A stretch of 10,182 nt of DNA from Comamonadaceae bacterium (GTDB taxonomy: Bacteria > Pseudomonadota > Gammaproteobacteria > Burkholderiales > Burkholderiaceae_C), in contig CANCDA010000081.1 in NCBI GenBank assembly GCA_947374705.1, forward strand, positions 1-10,182, in the 5' to 3' direction. Below are positions 1-6,534 of the stretch, piece after piece. The translations under genes and the position numbers were made by a program. The number at the start of each line of letters is the position of its first letter. Position 1 is the stretch's first letter. The notes beneath the pieces are model-generated. The model saw only the letters and a list, made by a program, of their open reading frames with translations, was not told the DNA's origin and made no database searches.

Positions 1-288
1 GACGTGATTGCCGGCCCCGTTGCCCCCACGGTTGCCTGGAAAATCGGCGAAAAAGCCGACGACCCAGTGGCCAACTACCTGGCCGACATCTTCACCCTGC
101 CCGCCTCACTGGCTGGGCTGCCTGGCATGAGCGTGCCTGCGGGTTTTGCTACATCACCTGAAGGGGGCGGCATGCCCGTCGGGCTGCAACTCATTGGCAA
201 CTACCTGCAAGAAGCCAGATTGCTGAACGTGGCACATCGCTTGCAGCAGGTCACCGATTTCCACCTCCGCACACCAGGAGGTTTCTGA
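1..288 (+). CDS. gatA: Glutamyl/aspartyl-tRNA amidotransferase subunit A, C-terminal end (5' truncated)
   Basis: This is the last 95 codons plus stop of GatA, the amidase subunit of GatCAB. The complex converts misacylated Glu-tRNA(Gln) and/or Asp-tRNA(Asn) to the cognate amide forms in the cytoplasm; GatA releases ammonia from glutamine. The reading frame is open from base 1, so the apparent GTG at position 4 is an internal valine, not a start. Visible family features are the AGPVAPTVAW segment, the SLAGLPGMSVPAGF segment and the PVGLQLIG motif near the end, typical of the amidase-signature C-terminus. The Ser-cisSer-Lys catalytic triad lies upstream of the window. The stop (286-288) is followed after one base by the gatB ATG, and the gatB ribosome-binding site lies inside the end of gatA, so the two genes are almost certainly co-transcribed and translationally coupled. 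Confidence 0.95.
   Translation, partial: DVIAGPVAPTVAWKIGEKADDPVANYLADIFTLPASLAGLPGMSVPAGFATSPEGGGMPVGLQLIGNYLQEARLLNVAHRLQQVTDFHLRTPGGF
276..281 (+). promoter_or_regulatory. gatB ribosome-binding site
   Basis: A perfect AGGAGG lies inside the last codons of gatA, with 8 nt to the gatB ATG at 290. It fixes the gatB start and indicates coupled translation of the two subunits. Confidence 0.85.
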
Positions 289-289
289 G

Positions 290-1735
290 ATGACGAACAA
301 ATTAATCCAAGGCTTTGAGGTCGTCATCGGCTTCGAAACCCACGCCCAACTCTCCACCCACAGCAAGATTTTCAGCCGCGCACCGACAGCGTTTGGCGCT
401 GAGCCCAACACCCAAGCCTGCGCTGTGGACTTGGCCTTGCCGGGCACCTTGCCGGTGATGAACAAGGGCGCGGTGGAGCGCGCCATCCAGTTCGGCCTGG
501 CGATTGGTTCGACCATCTCGCCGCGCAGCATCTTTGCGCGCAAAAACTACTTCTACCCGGACTTGCCCAAGGGCTACCAGATCAGCCAGTTCGAGATTCC
601 GGTGGTGGCGGGTGGGGCGATTGAGTTCTTCCTGAATGAAGAAAAAAAGAGCGTGCGTCTGGTGCGCGCCCACCTGGAGGAAGACGCAGGTAAATCCCTG
701 CACGAGGACTTCATCGGCCAGACTGGCATTGACCTGAACCGCGCGGGCACGCCGCTGCTGGAGATCGTGACCGAGCCCGACATGCGCTCCTCTGAGGAGG
801 CCGTGGCCTACGCCAAAGAGCTGCACAAGATCGTGACCTGGATCGGCATTTGCGACGGCAATATGCAGGAGGGCTCGTTCCGCTGCGACGCCAATGTGTC
901 GGTGCGCAAGCCCGGTGAGCCCTTGGGCACGCGGCGCGAGATCAAAAACCTCAACAGCTTCAAGTTCATGCAACAAGCCATGGACTATGAAATCCGCTGG
1001 CAGATCGAGCAAATTGAAGACGGTCACGAAATCCAGCAGGCCACCGTGCTGTTTGACCCCGACACCGGCGAAACGCGCGCCATGCGCAGCAAAGAAGACG
1101 CGGCCGATTACCGCTACTTCCCCGACCCGGACTTGCCGCCGCTGGTGATTGCGCCGGAGTGGGTGGAGCGTGTGCGCAGCGAGATGACCGAGTTGCCGCG
1201 CGTGATGGCCACGCGTTTCGTGGCCGACTACGCCCTGCCCGAGTACGACGCCACGACGCTCACGCAGAGCAAGGCCATGGCCGCTTACTTTGAAGAAGCT
1301 GCGAAGACCTGCGGCCAAGCCAAGCTGGTGAGCAACTGGGTCATGGGCGAGATGTCGCGCCGTTTGAATGCCGAAGAGCGGGATTTTGCGCAAAGCGCGG
1401 TGTCAGCGAAGCAGTTGGCGGCACTGATCGCACGCATTGCCGATGGCACAGTCTCCAACAATGCGGCTAAACAAGTGTTCGACGTGCTGTGGAATGGGGA
1501 AGGCGCAAACGTGGATGTCATCATCGAAGCCAAAGGCTTACGTCAGATGAACGACACCAGCGCGCTGGAAAAAATCATCGACACCGTGATTGCCGCCAAC
1601 CCCAAAAACGTCGAAGAATACCGCGCCGGCAACAGCAAGGCGCTCAATGCGTTGGTCGGTCAGATCATGAAGGGCAGTCAAGGCAAGGCCAACCCGCAAC
1701 AGGCGGGTGAGCTGCTGCGCAACAAGCTGGGGTGA
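290..1735 (+). CDS. gatB: Aspartyl/glutamyl-tRNA(Asn/Gln) amidotransferase subunit B
   Basis: This is a full-length 481-residue GatB, the kinase/transamidase subunit of GatCAB, which activates the misacylated tRNA's acyl group with ATP and accepts ammonia from GatA. The length matches the family. The N-terminal cradle domain starts with GFETHAQL (about residues 14-21), followed by DLNRAGTPLLEIVTEPD (148-164), EGSFRCDANVSVR (194-206), EIKNLNSF (217-224) and RSKEDAADYRYFPDPDLPPL (266-285). The C-terminal part from about residue 330 is the helical plus YqeY-like tRNA-binding region, ending in repeated small helices with a GKANPQQAGELL segment. Where zinc-type GatBs have a CPVC pair, this one reads CAVD (44-47), so only one Cys remains; I believe this is usual in proteobacteria. 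The start is set by AGGAGG 8 nt upstream. It is the last gene of its operon, because the next gene is convergent. Confidence 0.97.
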   Translation: MTNKLIQGFEVVIGFETHAQLSTHSKIFSRAPTAFGAEPNTQACAVDLALPGTLPVMNKGAVERAIQFGLAIGSTISPRSIFARKNYFYPDLPKGYQISQFEIPVVAGGAIEFFLNEEKKSVRLVRAHLEEDAGKSLHEDFIGQTGIDLNRAGTPLLEIVTEPDMRSSEEAVAYAKELHKIVTWIGICDGNMQEGSFRCDANVSVRKPGEPLGTRREIKNLNSFKFMQQAMDYEIRWQIEQIEDGHEIQQATVLFDPDTGETRAMRSKEDAADYRYFPDPDLPPLVIAPEWVERVRSEMTELPRVMATRFVADYALPEYDATTLTQSKAMAAYFEEAAKTCGQAKLVSNWVMGEMSRRLNAEERDFAQSAVSAKQLAALIARIADGTVSNNAAKQVFDVLWNGEGANVDVIIEAKGLRQMNDTSALEKIIDTVIAANPKNVEEYRAGNSKALNALVGQIMKGSQGKANPQQAGELLRNKLG

Positions 1736-1750
1736 AGGGCAAGGTGTAAG

Positions 1751-1804
1751 CCAGTCCTATCGCCACGCCCTGCGCGATAGCTGGCGTGGGCGTCAATTTG
1801 ACGC
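1751..1804. terminator. Candidate bidirectional terminator / structured convergent junction
   Basis: The 57-nt gap between convergent gatB and the DUF4124 gene is packed with inverted repeats. CCAG (1751-1754) plus CTATCGC (1757-1763) pair with GCGATAG (1774-1780) plus CTGG (1781-1784), giving an 11-bp stem with a 2-nt bulge and a 10-nt loop. A competing pairing joins CGCCACGCC (1761-1769) with GGCGTGGGCG (1783-1792), with one bulged base. A near-perfect palindrome, GCGTCAA-T-TTGACGC (1790-1804), overlaps the stop codon of the minus-strand gene. Neither strand has a clear T-run after the stems, so a classic intrinsic terminator is not proven. Position and stem strength are the only support. 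Confidence 0.4.
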
Positions 1805-2434
1805 CGTTGAACGCTGTGCCCATTGGGGCTTGAGTCGCGTGAGCTCATCATCAAAGCGGGCGTTCACGCGCACCACTTCTTGGTCTTGATGCACGATGAA
1901 TTGGCGTTGCTCAGAGGTGTTTCGGGTATTTTCTTCAGCTCGGCGCCGCAAAATGACGGGGACGGTTTCAGGTTCTTTTTTGTAGAACTCCAGCTCGGTC
2001 GCGAGTTTGTCTCGCTGCGCCATCAGCTCTTTGACCCGGCTCACGGCCATCTCGCGCACCTCGCGGATTTCTTTCAGCGCCTCGGCGCGCGTTTTGTCAT
2101 GCACGGCCTTGTTGGGGTAACGGCCAATCAATGCCCGATCCCGTTTTTTTTCTTCCTCTATCTGGGCTTTGATTTCAGCCTCTTTCTTTTTTTGCACCGC
2201 CAGATCAGCCAACTCTTTTTCAGATTTGGGTGGTGCCACAATCGTCTTGACCGTGCCGCTGGGGTTGAGAATTTTTTGCTCGCGGTCCATGCACTCGGGG
2301 ATGGGTCGGTCGGCGGTGAACTTGCGCCCGAATTTGTCCACGCAGGTGTAAATACCTTGGCTTTGGGCCAAGGCTTCGCCCATAGCGATCATCAACCATG
2401 GGGCCAGCGAAGCCCCTGCCCACTGAGTCGTCAT
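1793..2434 (-). CDS. Secreted DUF4124-domain protein with coiled-coil region
   Basis: This 213-residue protein begins with an apparent signal peptide (hydrophobic stretch about residues 8-18, cleavage probably after ALA at 21-23), so it should be periplasmic. Right after it comes a DUF4124-like segment: IYTCVDKFGRKFTADRPIPEC (28-48), the short beta-type module common in proteobacteria, with two Cys (31 and 48) that could form a disulfide. Residues about 70-200 are highly charged (KKKEAEIKAQIEEEKKRDR; later KEIREVREMAVSRVKELM) and look like long helices or coiled coil. The molecular function is unknown. The ATG lies 3 nt after the pyrE stop, with AGGGA (2446-2442) inside the pyrE end at 7-nt spacing, so it is probably co-translated with pyrE. 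Many DUF4124 proteins are annotated only as hypothetical, and I cannot infer a partner. Confidence 0.88.
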   Translation of the reverse strand: MTTQWAGASLAPWLMIAMGEALAQSQGIYTCVDKFGRKFTADRPIPECMDREQKILNPSGTVKTIVAPPKSEKELADLAVQKKKEAEIKAQIEEEKKRDRALIGRYPNKAVHDKTRAEALKEIREVREMAVSRVKELMAQRDKLATELEFYKKEPETVPVILRRRAEENTRNTSEQRQFIVHQDQEVVRVNARFDDELTRLKPQWAQRSTASN

Positions 2435-2437
2435 GTT

Positions 2438-3139
2438 TTATTCCCTATTGGAGACGCCGTATCGGTTCCTGTAGGCCAGCACTTTTTGATGCTCAGCGGC
2501 CAGGCCCATGCCGCTGTGTGTATCAAGGTACTGTAGCAAATCATCCAGCTGGGCAATTGCGCACACCTGCAAGCCCAAACGCTCTCGCACATACTGCACA
2601 GCGCTGTAAGGCACGTCTTGCCCGCCTTCGGTGGCCATTTCCTGCCGATCCAGCGCAATCACCACCGCGTGCGGCGTGGCCCCGGCGGCTTCAATTAAAG
2701 CGATGGATTCGCGCGCGGCTGTGCCGGCTGACATGACGTCGTCCACGATCAGCACCCGGCCTTTGAGTGGCGCGCCCACCAGCGAGCCGCCTTCACCGTG
2801 GTCTTTGGCCTCTTTGCGGTTGTAGGCAAAGGGCAGGTTGCGTCCACGCCGCGCCAGCTCCACGGCCAGCGTGGCCCCCAGCGGGATGCCCTTGTAGGCG
2901 GGGCCAAAAATCATGTCGAACTCGATGCCGCTGTCGGTGATGCGCTGCGCATAAAACGCCGCCAAGCGCCCGAGCTTGGCCCCGTCGTCAAACAAACCCG
3001 CGTTGAAAAAATAGGGTGACAAGCGACCGGCCTTGGTCTTGAACTCACCAAACTTCAGCACGCCGCAATCGACCGCGAACTGCACAAAGTCCTGCGCCAG
3101 CGGATCAAGACCGGCGGTTGTTGACACATCACTCACCAT
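2438..3139 (-). CDS. pyrE: Orotate phosphoribosyltransferase
   Basis: This 233-residue cytosolic enzyme of de novo pyrimidine synthesis transfers orotate onto PRPP to give OMP. The type I PRTase PRPP motif is clear, VLIVDDVMSAGTA (129-141). The N-terminal substrate region KTKAGRLSPYFFNAGLF (34-50), the FGPAYKGIPLG segment (78-88) and the flexible catalytic loop RKEAKDHGEGG (108-118, with Lys109 and His114) are all present. The frame is open for another 110 codons upstream, but that part overlaps the dehydratase gene out of frame and has no PyrE character. I chose the ATG at 3139 because it has AAGGAAA (3151-3145) at proper spacing and gives the family length (the E. coli enzyme is about 213 residues). 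A DUF4124 gene follows after 3 nt. A hairpin at 3160-3183 lies just upstream of the ribosome-binding site. Confidence 0.96.
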   Translation of the reverse strand: MVSDVSTTAGLDPLAQDFVQFAVDCGVLKFGEFKTKAGRLSPYFFNAGLFDDGAKLGRLAAFYAQRITDSGIEFDMIFGPAYKGIPLGATLAVELARRGRNLPFAYNRKEAKDHGEGGSLVGAPLKGRVLIVDDVMSAGTAARESIALIEAAGATPHAVVIALDRQEMATEGGQDVPYSAVQYVRERLGLQVCAIAQLDDLLQYLDTHSGMGLAAEHQKVLAYRNRYGVSNRE

Positions 3140-3159
3140 GGGGATTTCCTTGTTCAATG

Positions 3160-3183
3160 AAGCCGTCTTTTGCACAACGGCTT
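3160..3183 (-). promoter_or_regulatory. Hairpin in the pyrE leader / end of dehydratase gene
   Basis: A perfect 7-bp inverted repeat, AAGCCGT (3160-3166) and ACGGCTT (3177-3183), has a 10-nt loop. On the minus strand it lies 49 nt after the dehydratase stop and ends 20 nt before the pyrE ATG, directly before the AAGGAAA site. There is no U-run after it, so it is a weak terminator candidate. It could be a leader structure for pyrE or a terminator of the upstream gene. Enteric pyr genes are known to use leader hairpins, but that is only an analogy here. Confidence 0.35.
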
Positions 3184-3231
3184 TGCTGTGTGATTGTATG
3201 GGTGTGCAAACGAGAACAGAGGCTCCAATCC

Positions 3232-4758
3232 CTACATCACCGCCCCCACCTGCCAAGGCACGAACTCGTTCTGCCCATAGCCATGCTGCTCGCTTTTGCT
3301 TGACGTGCCGGATGCGGTGGCCAAGATCATCTCGAAAATGCGTTGCCCCATCTCGGCCACGCTGGCCGTGCCGTCCACCACTTCGCCACAGTTGATGTCC
3401 ATATCGTCCTCTTGCCGCTGCCATAGCGCGGTGTTGGTCGAGAGCTTGAGTGAGGGCGAGGGCGCACAACCATAAGCCGAGCCGCGTCCGGTGGTGAAGC
3501 AGATCAGGTTCGCGCCGCCTGCCACCTGGCCGGTGGCGCTGACGGGGTCGTAGCCCGGCGTGTCCATGTACACAAAGCCGTGCGCGGTCACGGGCTCGGC
3601 ATACTCGTACACGGCTTGCAAGTTACTCGTGCCGCCTTTGGCCACTGCACCCAGGGATTTTTCCAAAATGGTGGTCAGGCCACCGGCCTTGTTGCCGGGC
3701 GAAGGGTTGTTGTTCATCTCGCCCTCATTGATGGCGGTGTAGTGTTCCCACCACTTGATGCGGGCGATCAATTTCTCGGCCACTTCGGGGCGTACAGCGC
3801 GGCGCGTCAGCAAGTGCTCTGCGCCGTAAATCTCGGGCGTCTCACTCAAGATGGCCGTGCCGCCGTGCGCCACCAGCAAATCCACTGCCGCACCCAGCGC
3901 CGGATTGGCGCTGATGCCGCTGTAGCCGTCCGAGCCGCCGCATTGCAGACCTACGGTGATGTGGGCCGCGCTGCACGGCTGGCGCTGCACGGCGTTGGCA
4001 CGCGGCAGCATGGCCTCGATCAGCGCGATGCCTTTTTCCACTGTCTTGCGCGTGCCACCGGTATCCTGGATGTTGAAGACCTTGAGGCTTTCGCCCTCCA
4101 CCAAGCTGCTGTGGGCCATCCAGGCCTTGAGCTGGTTCGCCTCGCAGCCCAGGCCAATGGCCAGCACGCCCCAGAAGTTGGCGTGCGTGGCGTAGCCGCT
4201 CAAGGTGCGCTCCAGCAGCTTCATGCCCAGACCCTCGGTGTCCATGCCGCAGCCCGTGCCATGGGTCAAGGCCACCACGCCGTCCACTTGGGGGAAGGCG
4301 GCCAGCGCGGCGGGGTTAGAGCGACGCGAGAAGTGGTCGGCGATGGCACGCGCGGCGGTGGCCGAGCAGTTCACGCTGGACAAAATGCCGATGTAGTTGC
4401 GCGTGGCCACGCGGCCGTCTTCGCGTTGGATGCCCATGAAGGTCGCCTCACGCTTGGCAGGCTCGGGCTTCACGTCCGCGCCCACCGCGTAGTCGCGCGC
4501 AAAGTCGCCTTTGTCCGGCCCCATGTCGAGGTTGTGGGTGTGAACGTGTTCGCCTGCTGCTATCGGGTGTGAGGCGAAGCCGATGATTTGGTTGTAGCGC
4601 CGCACCGGCTCACCGGTAGCAACGGCGCGGGTAGCGACTTTGTGGCCGGGTGGGATCAGACCTTTAACGGCGATGTTCTCAACGACCGTGCCACCCAGCA
4701 ATTGGCTGCGGGCAATCAACACATCGTCGGCGGGGTGGAGGCGGATGAAGGGGGTCAT
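3232..4758 (-). CDS. UxaA/GarD-family sugar-acid dehydratase (altronate/galactarate dehydratase-like)
   Basis: This 508-residue cytosolic protein has the fused architecture of the altronate/galactarate dehydratase family: an N-terminal SAF domain (about residues 8-78, ending near HVHTHNL), a linker, then the UxaA catalytic region. Family motifs are THGTGCGMDTEGLG (165-178), IGLGCEANQL (201-210), LQCGGSDGYSGISANPALG (271-289), NPSPGNKAGGLTTILEKSLG (351-370), FVYMDTPGYDPVSATGQVAG (395-414) and FTTGRGSAYGCAPSPSLK (421-438). These metal-dependent enzymes dehydrate aldonic or aldaric acids to 2-keto-3-deoxy acids. The substrate cannot be read from sequence; altronate, galactarate and deoxy-sugar acids such as fuconate are all possible. 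The ATG at 4758 places the SAF domain at the usual distance. An upstream in-frame TTG (4809) would add 17 residues without family character. No good ribosome-binding site is visible at 4758. The divergent SDR neighbour suggests a shared pathway. Confidence 0.9.
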   Translation of the reverse strand: MTPFIRLHPADDVLIARSQLLGGTVVENIAVKGLIPPGHKVATRAVATGEPVRRYNQIIGFASHPIAAGEHVHTHNLDMGPDKGDFARDYAVGADVKPEPAKREATFMGIQREDGRVATRNYIGILSSVNCSATAARAIADHFSRRSNPAALAAFPQVDGVVALTHGTGCGMDTEGLGMKLLERTLSGYATHANFWGVLAIGLGCEANQLKAWMAHSSLVEGESLKVFNIQDTGGTRKTVEKGIALIEAMLPRANAVQRQPCSAAHITVGLQCGGSDGYSGISANPALGAAVDLLVAHGGTAILSETPEIYGAEHLLTRRAVRPEVAEKLIARIKWWEHYTAINEGEMNNNPSPGNKAGGLTTILEKSLGAVAKGGTSNLQAVYEYAEPVTAHGFVYMDTPGYDPVSATGQVAGGANLICFTTGRGSAYGCAPSPSLKLSTNTALWQRQEDDMDINCGEVVDGTASVAEMGQRIFEMILATASGTSSKSEQHGYGQNEFVPWQVGAVM

Positions 4759-4838
4759 GGGTTGGCGGTGGACTTGCGTTGAGTTTGGGGTGGCGTGATT
4801 GGGGGACAATCTTCAGCATGTACTTTAAAGGAGATGAC
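4759..4838. promoter_or_regulatory. Divergent intergenic region between dehydratase and SDR genes
   Basis: These 80 bp must hold the start signals for both divergent genes unless these lie inside the coding regions. I see no convincing -35/-10 pair at normal spacing on either strand. TTGCGT/TTGAGT near 4774-4784 and GACAAT near 4805-4810 are badly spaced. No clear operator palindrome is present. Confidence 0.35.
4828..4834 (+). promoter_or_regulatory. SDR ribosome-binding site
   Basis: AAGGAGA precedes the ATG at 4839, with 5 nt from the AGGAG core. It supports this start over the in-frame ATG at 4818 (which would add seven residues, MYFKGDD) and a still earlier alternative start at 4779. 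Confidence 0.75.
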
Positions 4839-5585
4839 ATGCGCCTCAAAGGAAAAACCGCCTTAATCACCGCTGCCGGGCAGGGCATTGGCCGGGCCAC
4901 CGCGCTGGCACTGGCTGCCGAGGGCGCGCAAGTCTGGGCGACCGACATCAACGCAGACTTACTCAAGACTTATGAGGGTGTAGCTGGTGTACAAACGGCA
5001 GTGCTCAATGTGCTGGACAAGGCCGCCATTAGTGCACTGGTGGCCACACTCCCGGCGTTGGACGTGCTGTTCAACTGCGCTGGTTTTGTGCACAAGGGCA
5101 CGGTGCTGGAGGCTCAGGACGAGGCGTGGGATTTCGCCTTCAACCTCAATGCGCGTGCGCAATTTTGGATGATCCAGGCCGTTTTGCCACGCATGCTGGA
5201 GAAGGCAAAAACAAGCCATGGTGCCAGCATCATCAACATGGCCAGTGTGTGCAGCAGCATGAAGGGTTTGCCCAGTCGATTCCTCTATGGCGCGTCCAAA
5301 GCGGCGGTGATCGGCTTGACCAAGAGTGTGGCCGCCGACTTTGTGGCCCAGGGCGTGCGCTGCAATGCCATCTGCCCCGGCACGGTGGACACGCCCTCGC
5401 TACAAGACCGCATCAACGCTTTTGACGATCCGACGCAGGCGCGCAAGGATTTTGTAGCTCGCCAACCCATGGGGCGCTTGGCGCAGGCCCATGAAATTGC
5501 GCCGCTGGTGGTGTTTCTCGCCAGTGACGAGTCGGCTTTTGTGACGGGCCAAGCTTATGCGGTGGATGGGGGTATGTCGATTTGA
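4839..5585 (+). CDS. SDR dehydrogenase, DHRS6 / 2-keto-3-deoxy-L-fuconate dehydrogenase type
   Basis: This 248-residue classical short-chain dehydrogenase has the cofactor motif TAAGQGIGRA (11-20), Asp36 after the second strand (ATDIN), which favours NAD over NADP, NCAG (79-82), Asn104 in NLNA, and the catalytic Ser136, Tyr150 and Lys154 (YGASK). The stretch AAVIGLTKSVAADF (155-168) followed by CPGTVDTPSLQDRI (179-192), and an Arg three residues before the catalytic Tyr (Arg147), closely recall the human DHRS6/BDH2 group. Bacterial relatives of that group include 2-keto-3-deoxy-L-fuconate dehydrogenases. The likely role is NAD-dependent oxidation of a 2-keto-3-deoxy sugar acid made by the divergent dehydratase. 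A cyclic or 3-hydroxybutyrate-type substrate cannot be excluded. The C-terminus ends in the usual VDGGMSI. Confidence 0.88.
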   Translation: MRLKGKTALITAAGQGIGRATALALAAEGAQVWATDINADLLKTYEGVAGVQTAVLNVLDKAAISALVATLPALDVLFNCAGFVHKGTVLEAQDEAWDFAFNLNARAQFWMIQAVLPRMLEKAKTSHGASIINMASVCSSMKGLPSRFLYGASKAAVIGLTKSVAADFVAQGVRCNAICPGTVDTPSLQDRINAFDDPTQARKDFVARQPMGRLAQAHEIAPLVVFLASDESAFVTGQAYAVDGGMSI

Positions 5586-5595
5586 GGGGGGGGGG
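5586..5595 (+). repeat. G10 homopolymer directly after the SDR stop codon
   Basis: Ten consecutive G follow the TGA stop at 5583-5585. They lie in the 47-nt convergent gap (5586-5632), where I see no terminator hairpin on either strand. The tract is outside both coding regions, so length change would not alter either protein. Confidence 0.9.
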
Positions 5596-5632
5596 TGGAT
5601 TCGGCGTTAATCACGGCCTCCAACTCAAATTT

Positions 5633-6517
5633 TCAGGATGGCGTCTTCAACCACCACATCGGAAACTGCGTGCAATCGGCGGCGTCCAAGCCGCTGGCGG
5701 CGGCTTGATCCAGATGGGCCAGCGTGATGGCTGTGAGAGGCACTTGACGGCCTTGCAGCGCGGCTTGGTCCACCATGGTGCGCACATCTTTGCGCATGGT
5801 GGCCAAGTTCACCGTCACCAGCTCGCTGGGTGTGCCCGCCAAGGCCTGGACGATCATGCTGCCGCGCACCTTGAGCATGTTGGGGCCACCCGAAGACTCC
5901 GAAAAAATATCCACCACGCGCTGCGGGTCCAAGTGCAAGGGCTCAATCAGCGACAAGGCCTCGCCCAGGGTCTGCCAGTACACCATCAGGGGCAGGTTCA
6001 CCGCCAGCTTCATGGTGGCACCCGAACCCAGTGGGCCCACGTACTCGACGCGTTTGCAGAGCTGATCGAGCAGCGGGCGAACGCGCGGCAAAATCGCCTC
6101 GTCGCCACCAACAAAACCAATCAATTTGCCTTCTTTGGCGGGGCCAACGCTACCGCCGACCGGGCACTCCAGGTAGGCGGCTTGTACAGCGGCAGCCCGC
6201 TCACCCATGCGCACGGGCTTGGCAGGATTGACGGTACTCATGTCGATGAAGACTTTGTCGGCCACCGAGCCCGACCACAGGCCATCCGCGCCCAAGTACA
6301 CGTCGTCCAGCGCTTGTTCGTTGGTGAGCAAGGAGATGATGAGGTCTGACGCAGCGGCCAGCGCGCGGGGCGAGTCAGCCCACGTCAGGCCTGCGTCGAT
6401 CAGGGCTTGTGCCCGCTCTGGCGAGCGGTTCCAGACCGTGACCTGGTGACCGAGAGCGTGCAATCGCAGGGCGATCACACTGCCCATTTTTCCGGTGCCA
6501 GCCAATCCAACGCGCAT
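5633..6517 (-). CDS. Beta-hydroxyacid dehydrogenase (3-hydroxyisobutyrate / tartronate semialdehyde reductase family)
   Basis: This 294-residue NAD(P)-dependent enzyme interconverts a small beta-hydroxy acid and its semialdehyde. The N-terminal Rossmann motif is GLAGTGKMGSVIALRL (4-19). The second strand ends WNRSPER (29-35), where Arg31 suggests NADP(H). The substrate loop is MSTVNP (93-98), followed by ECPVGGSVGPAKEG (117-130) and the catalytic helix GPLGSGATMKLAVN (161-174) with Lys170 and Asn174 in place. KD at 243-244 matches the cofactor/substrate contact of the family. Everything expected is present at normal length. The substrate is open: 3-hydroxyisobutyrate, tartronate semialdehyde, succinic semialdehyde and glyoxylate are all used by relatives. 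It follows the aminotransferase by 17 nt, with AGGGGG about 6 nt before its ATG, so the two form an operon. Confidence 0.9.
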   Translation of the reverse strand: MRVGLAGTGKMGSVIALRLHALGHQVTVWNRSPERAQALIDAGLTWADSPRALAAASDLIISLLTNEQALDDVYLGADGLWSGSVADKVFIDMSTVNPAKPVRMGERAAAVQAAYLECPVGGSVGPAKEGKLIGFVGGDEAILPRVRPLLDQLCKRVEYVGPLGSGATMKLAVNLPLMVYWQTLGEALSLIEPLHLDPQRVVDIFSESSGGPNMLKVRGSMIVQALAGTPSELVTVNLATMRKDVRTMVDQAALQGRQVPLTAITLAHLDQAAASGLDAADCTQFPMWWLKTPS

Positions 6518-6534
6518 GAAGGCCCCCTGTGCCG

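Noticed and set aside
302..1393. 363-codon open frame antisense to gatB
   Set aside because: The translation is rich in His, Arg, Gly, Ala and Val with no domain, as expected for the complement of a GC-rich gene. GatB is certain on the other strand.
1823..2536. 237-codon plus-strand frame rich in Phe and Leu over the DUF4124 gene
   Set aside because: The Phe/Leu richness is the complement of Lys/Glu codons in the coiled coil. The minus strand has a signal peptide, a DUF4124-like start and an operon position.
3140..3469. 110-codon N-terminal extension of pyrE
   Set aside because: It overlaps the dehydratase 3' end in another frame, has no PyrE similarity, and a good ribosome-binding site precedes the ATG at 3139.
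3580..4572. 330-codon open frame antisense to the dehydratase gene
   Set aside because: It has the same low-complexity His/Ala/Val-rich shadow composition. The minus-strand frame has complete family motifs along its whole length.
4759..4809. 17-residue upstream extension of the dehydratase from a TTG
   Set aside because: It has no ribosome-binding site and no family character; the SAF domain starts right after the ATG at 4758. The ATG also lacks a clear site, so this is not absolutely settled.
5582..6349. 255-codon plus-strand frame beginning in the G10 tract
   Set aside because: It runs antisense to the beta-hydroxyacid dehydrogenase, shows shadow composition and would start across the SDR stop.
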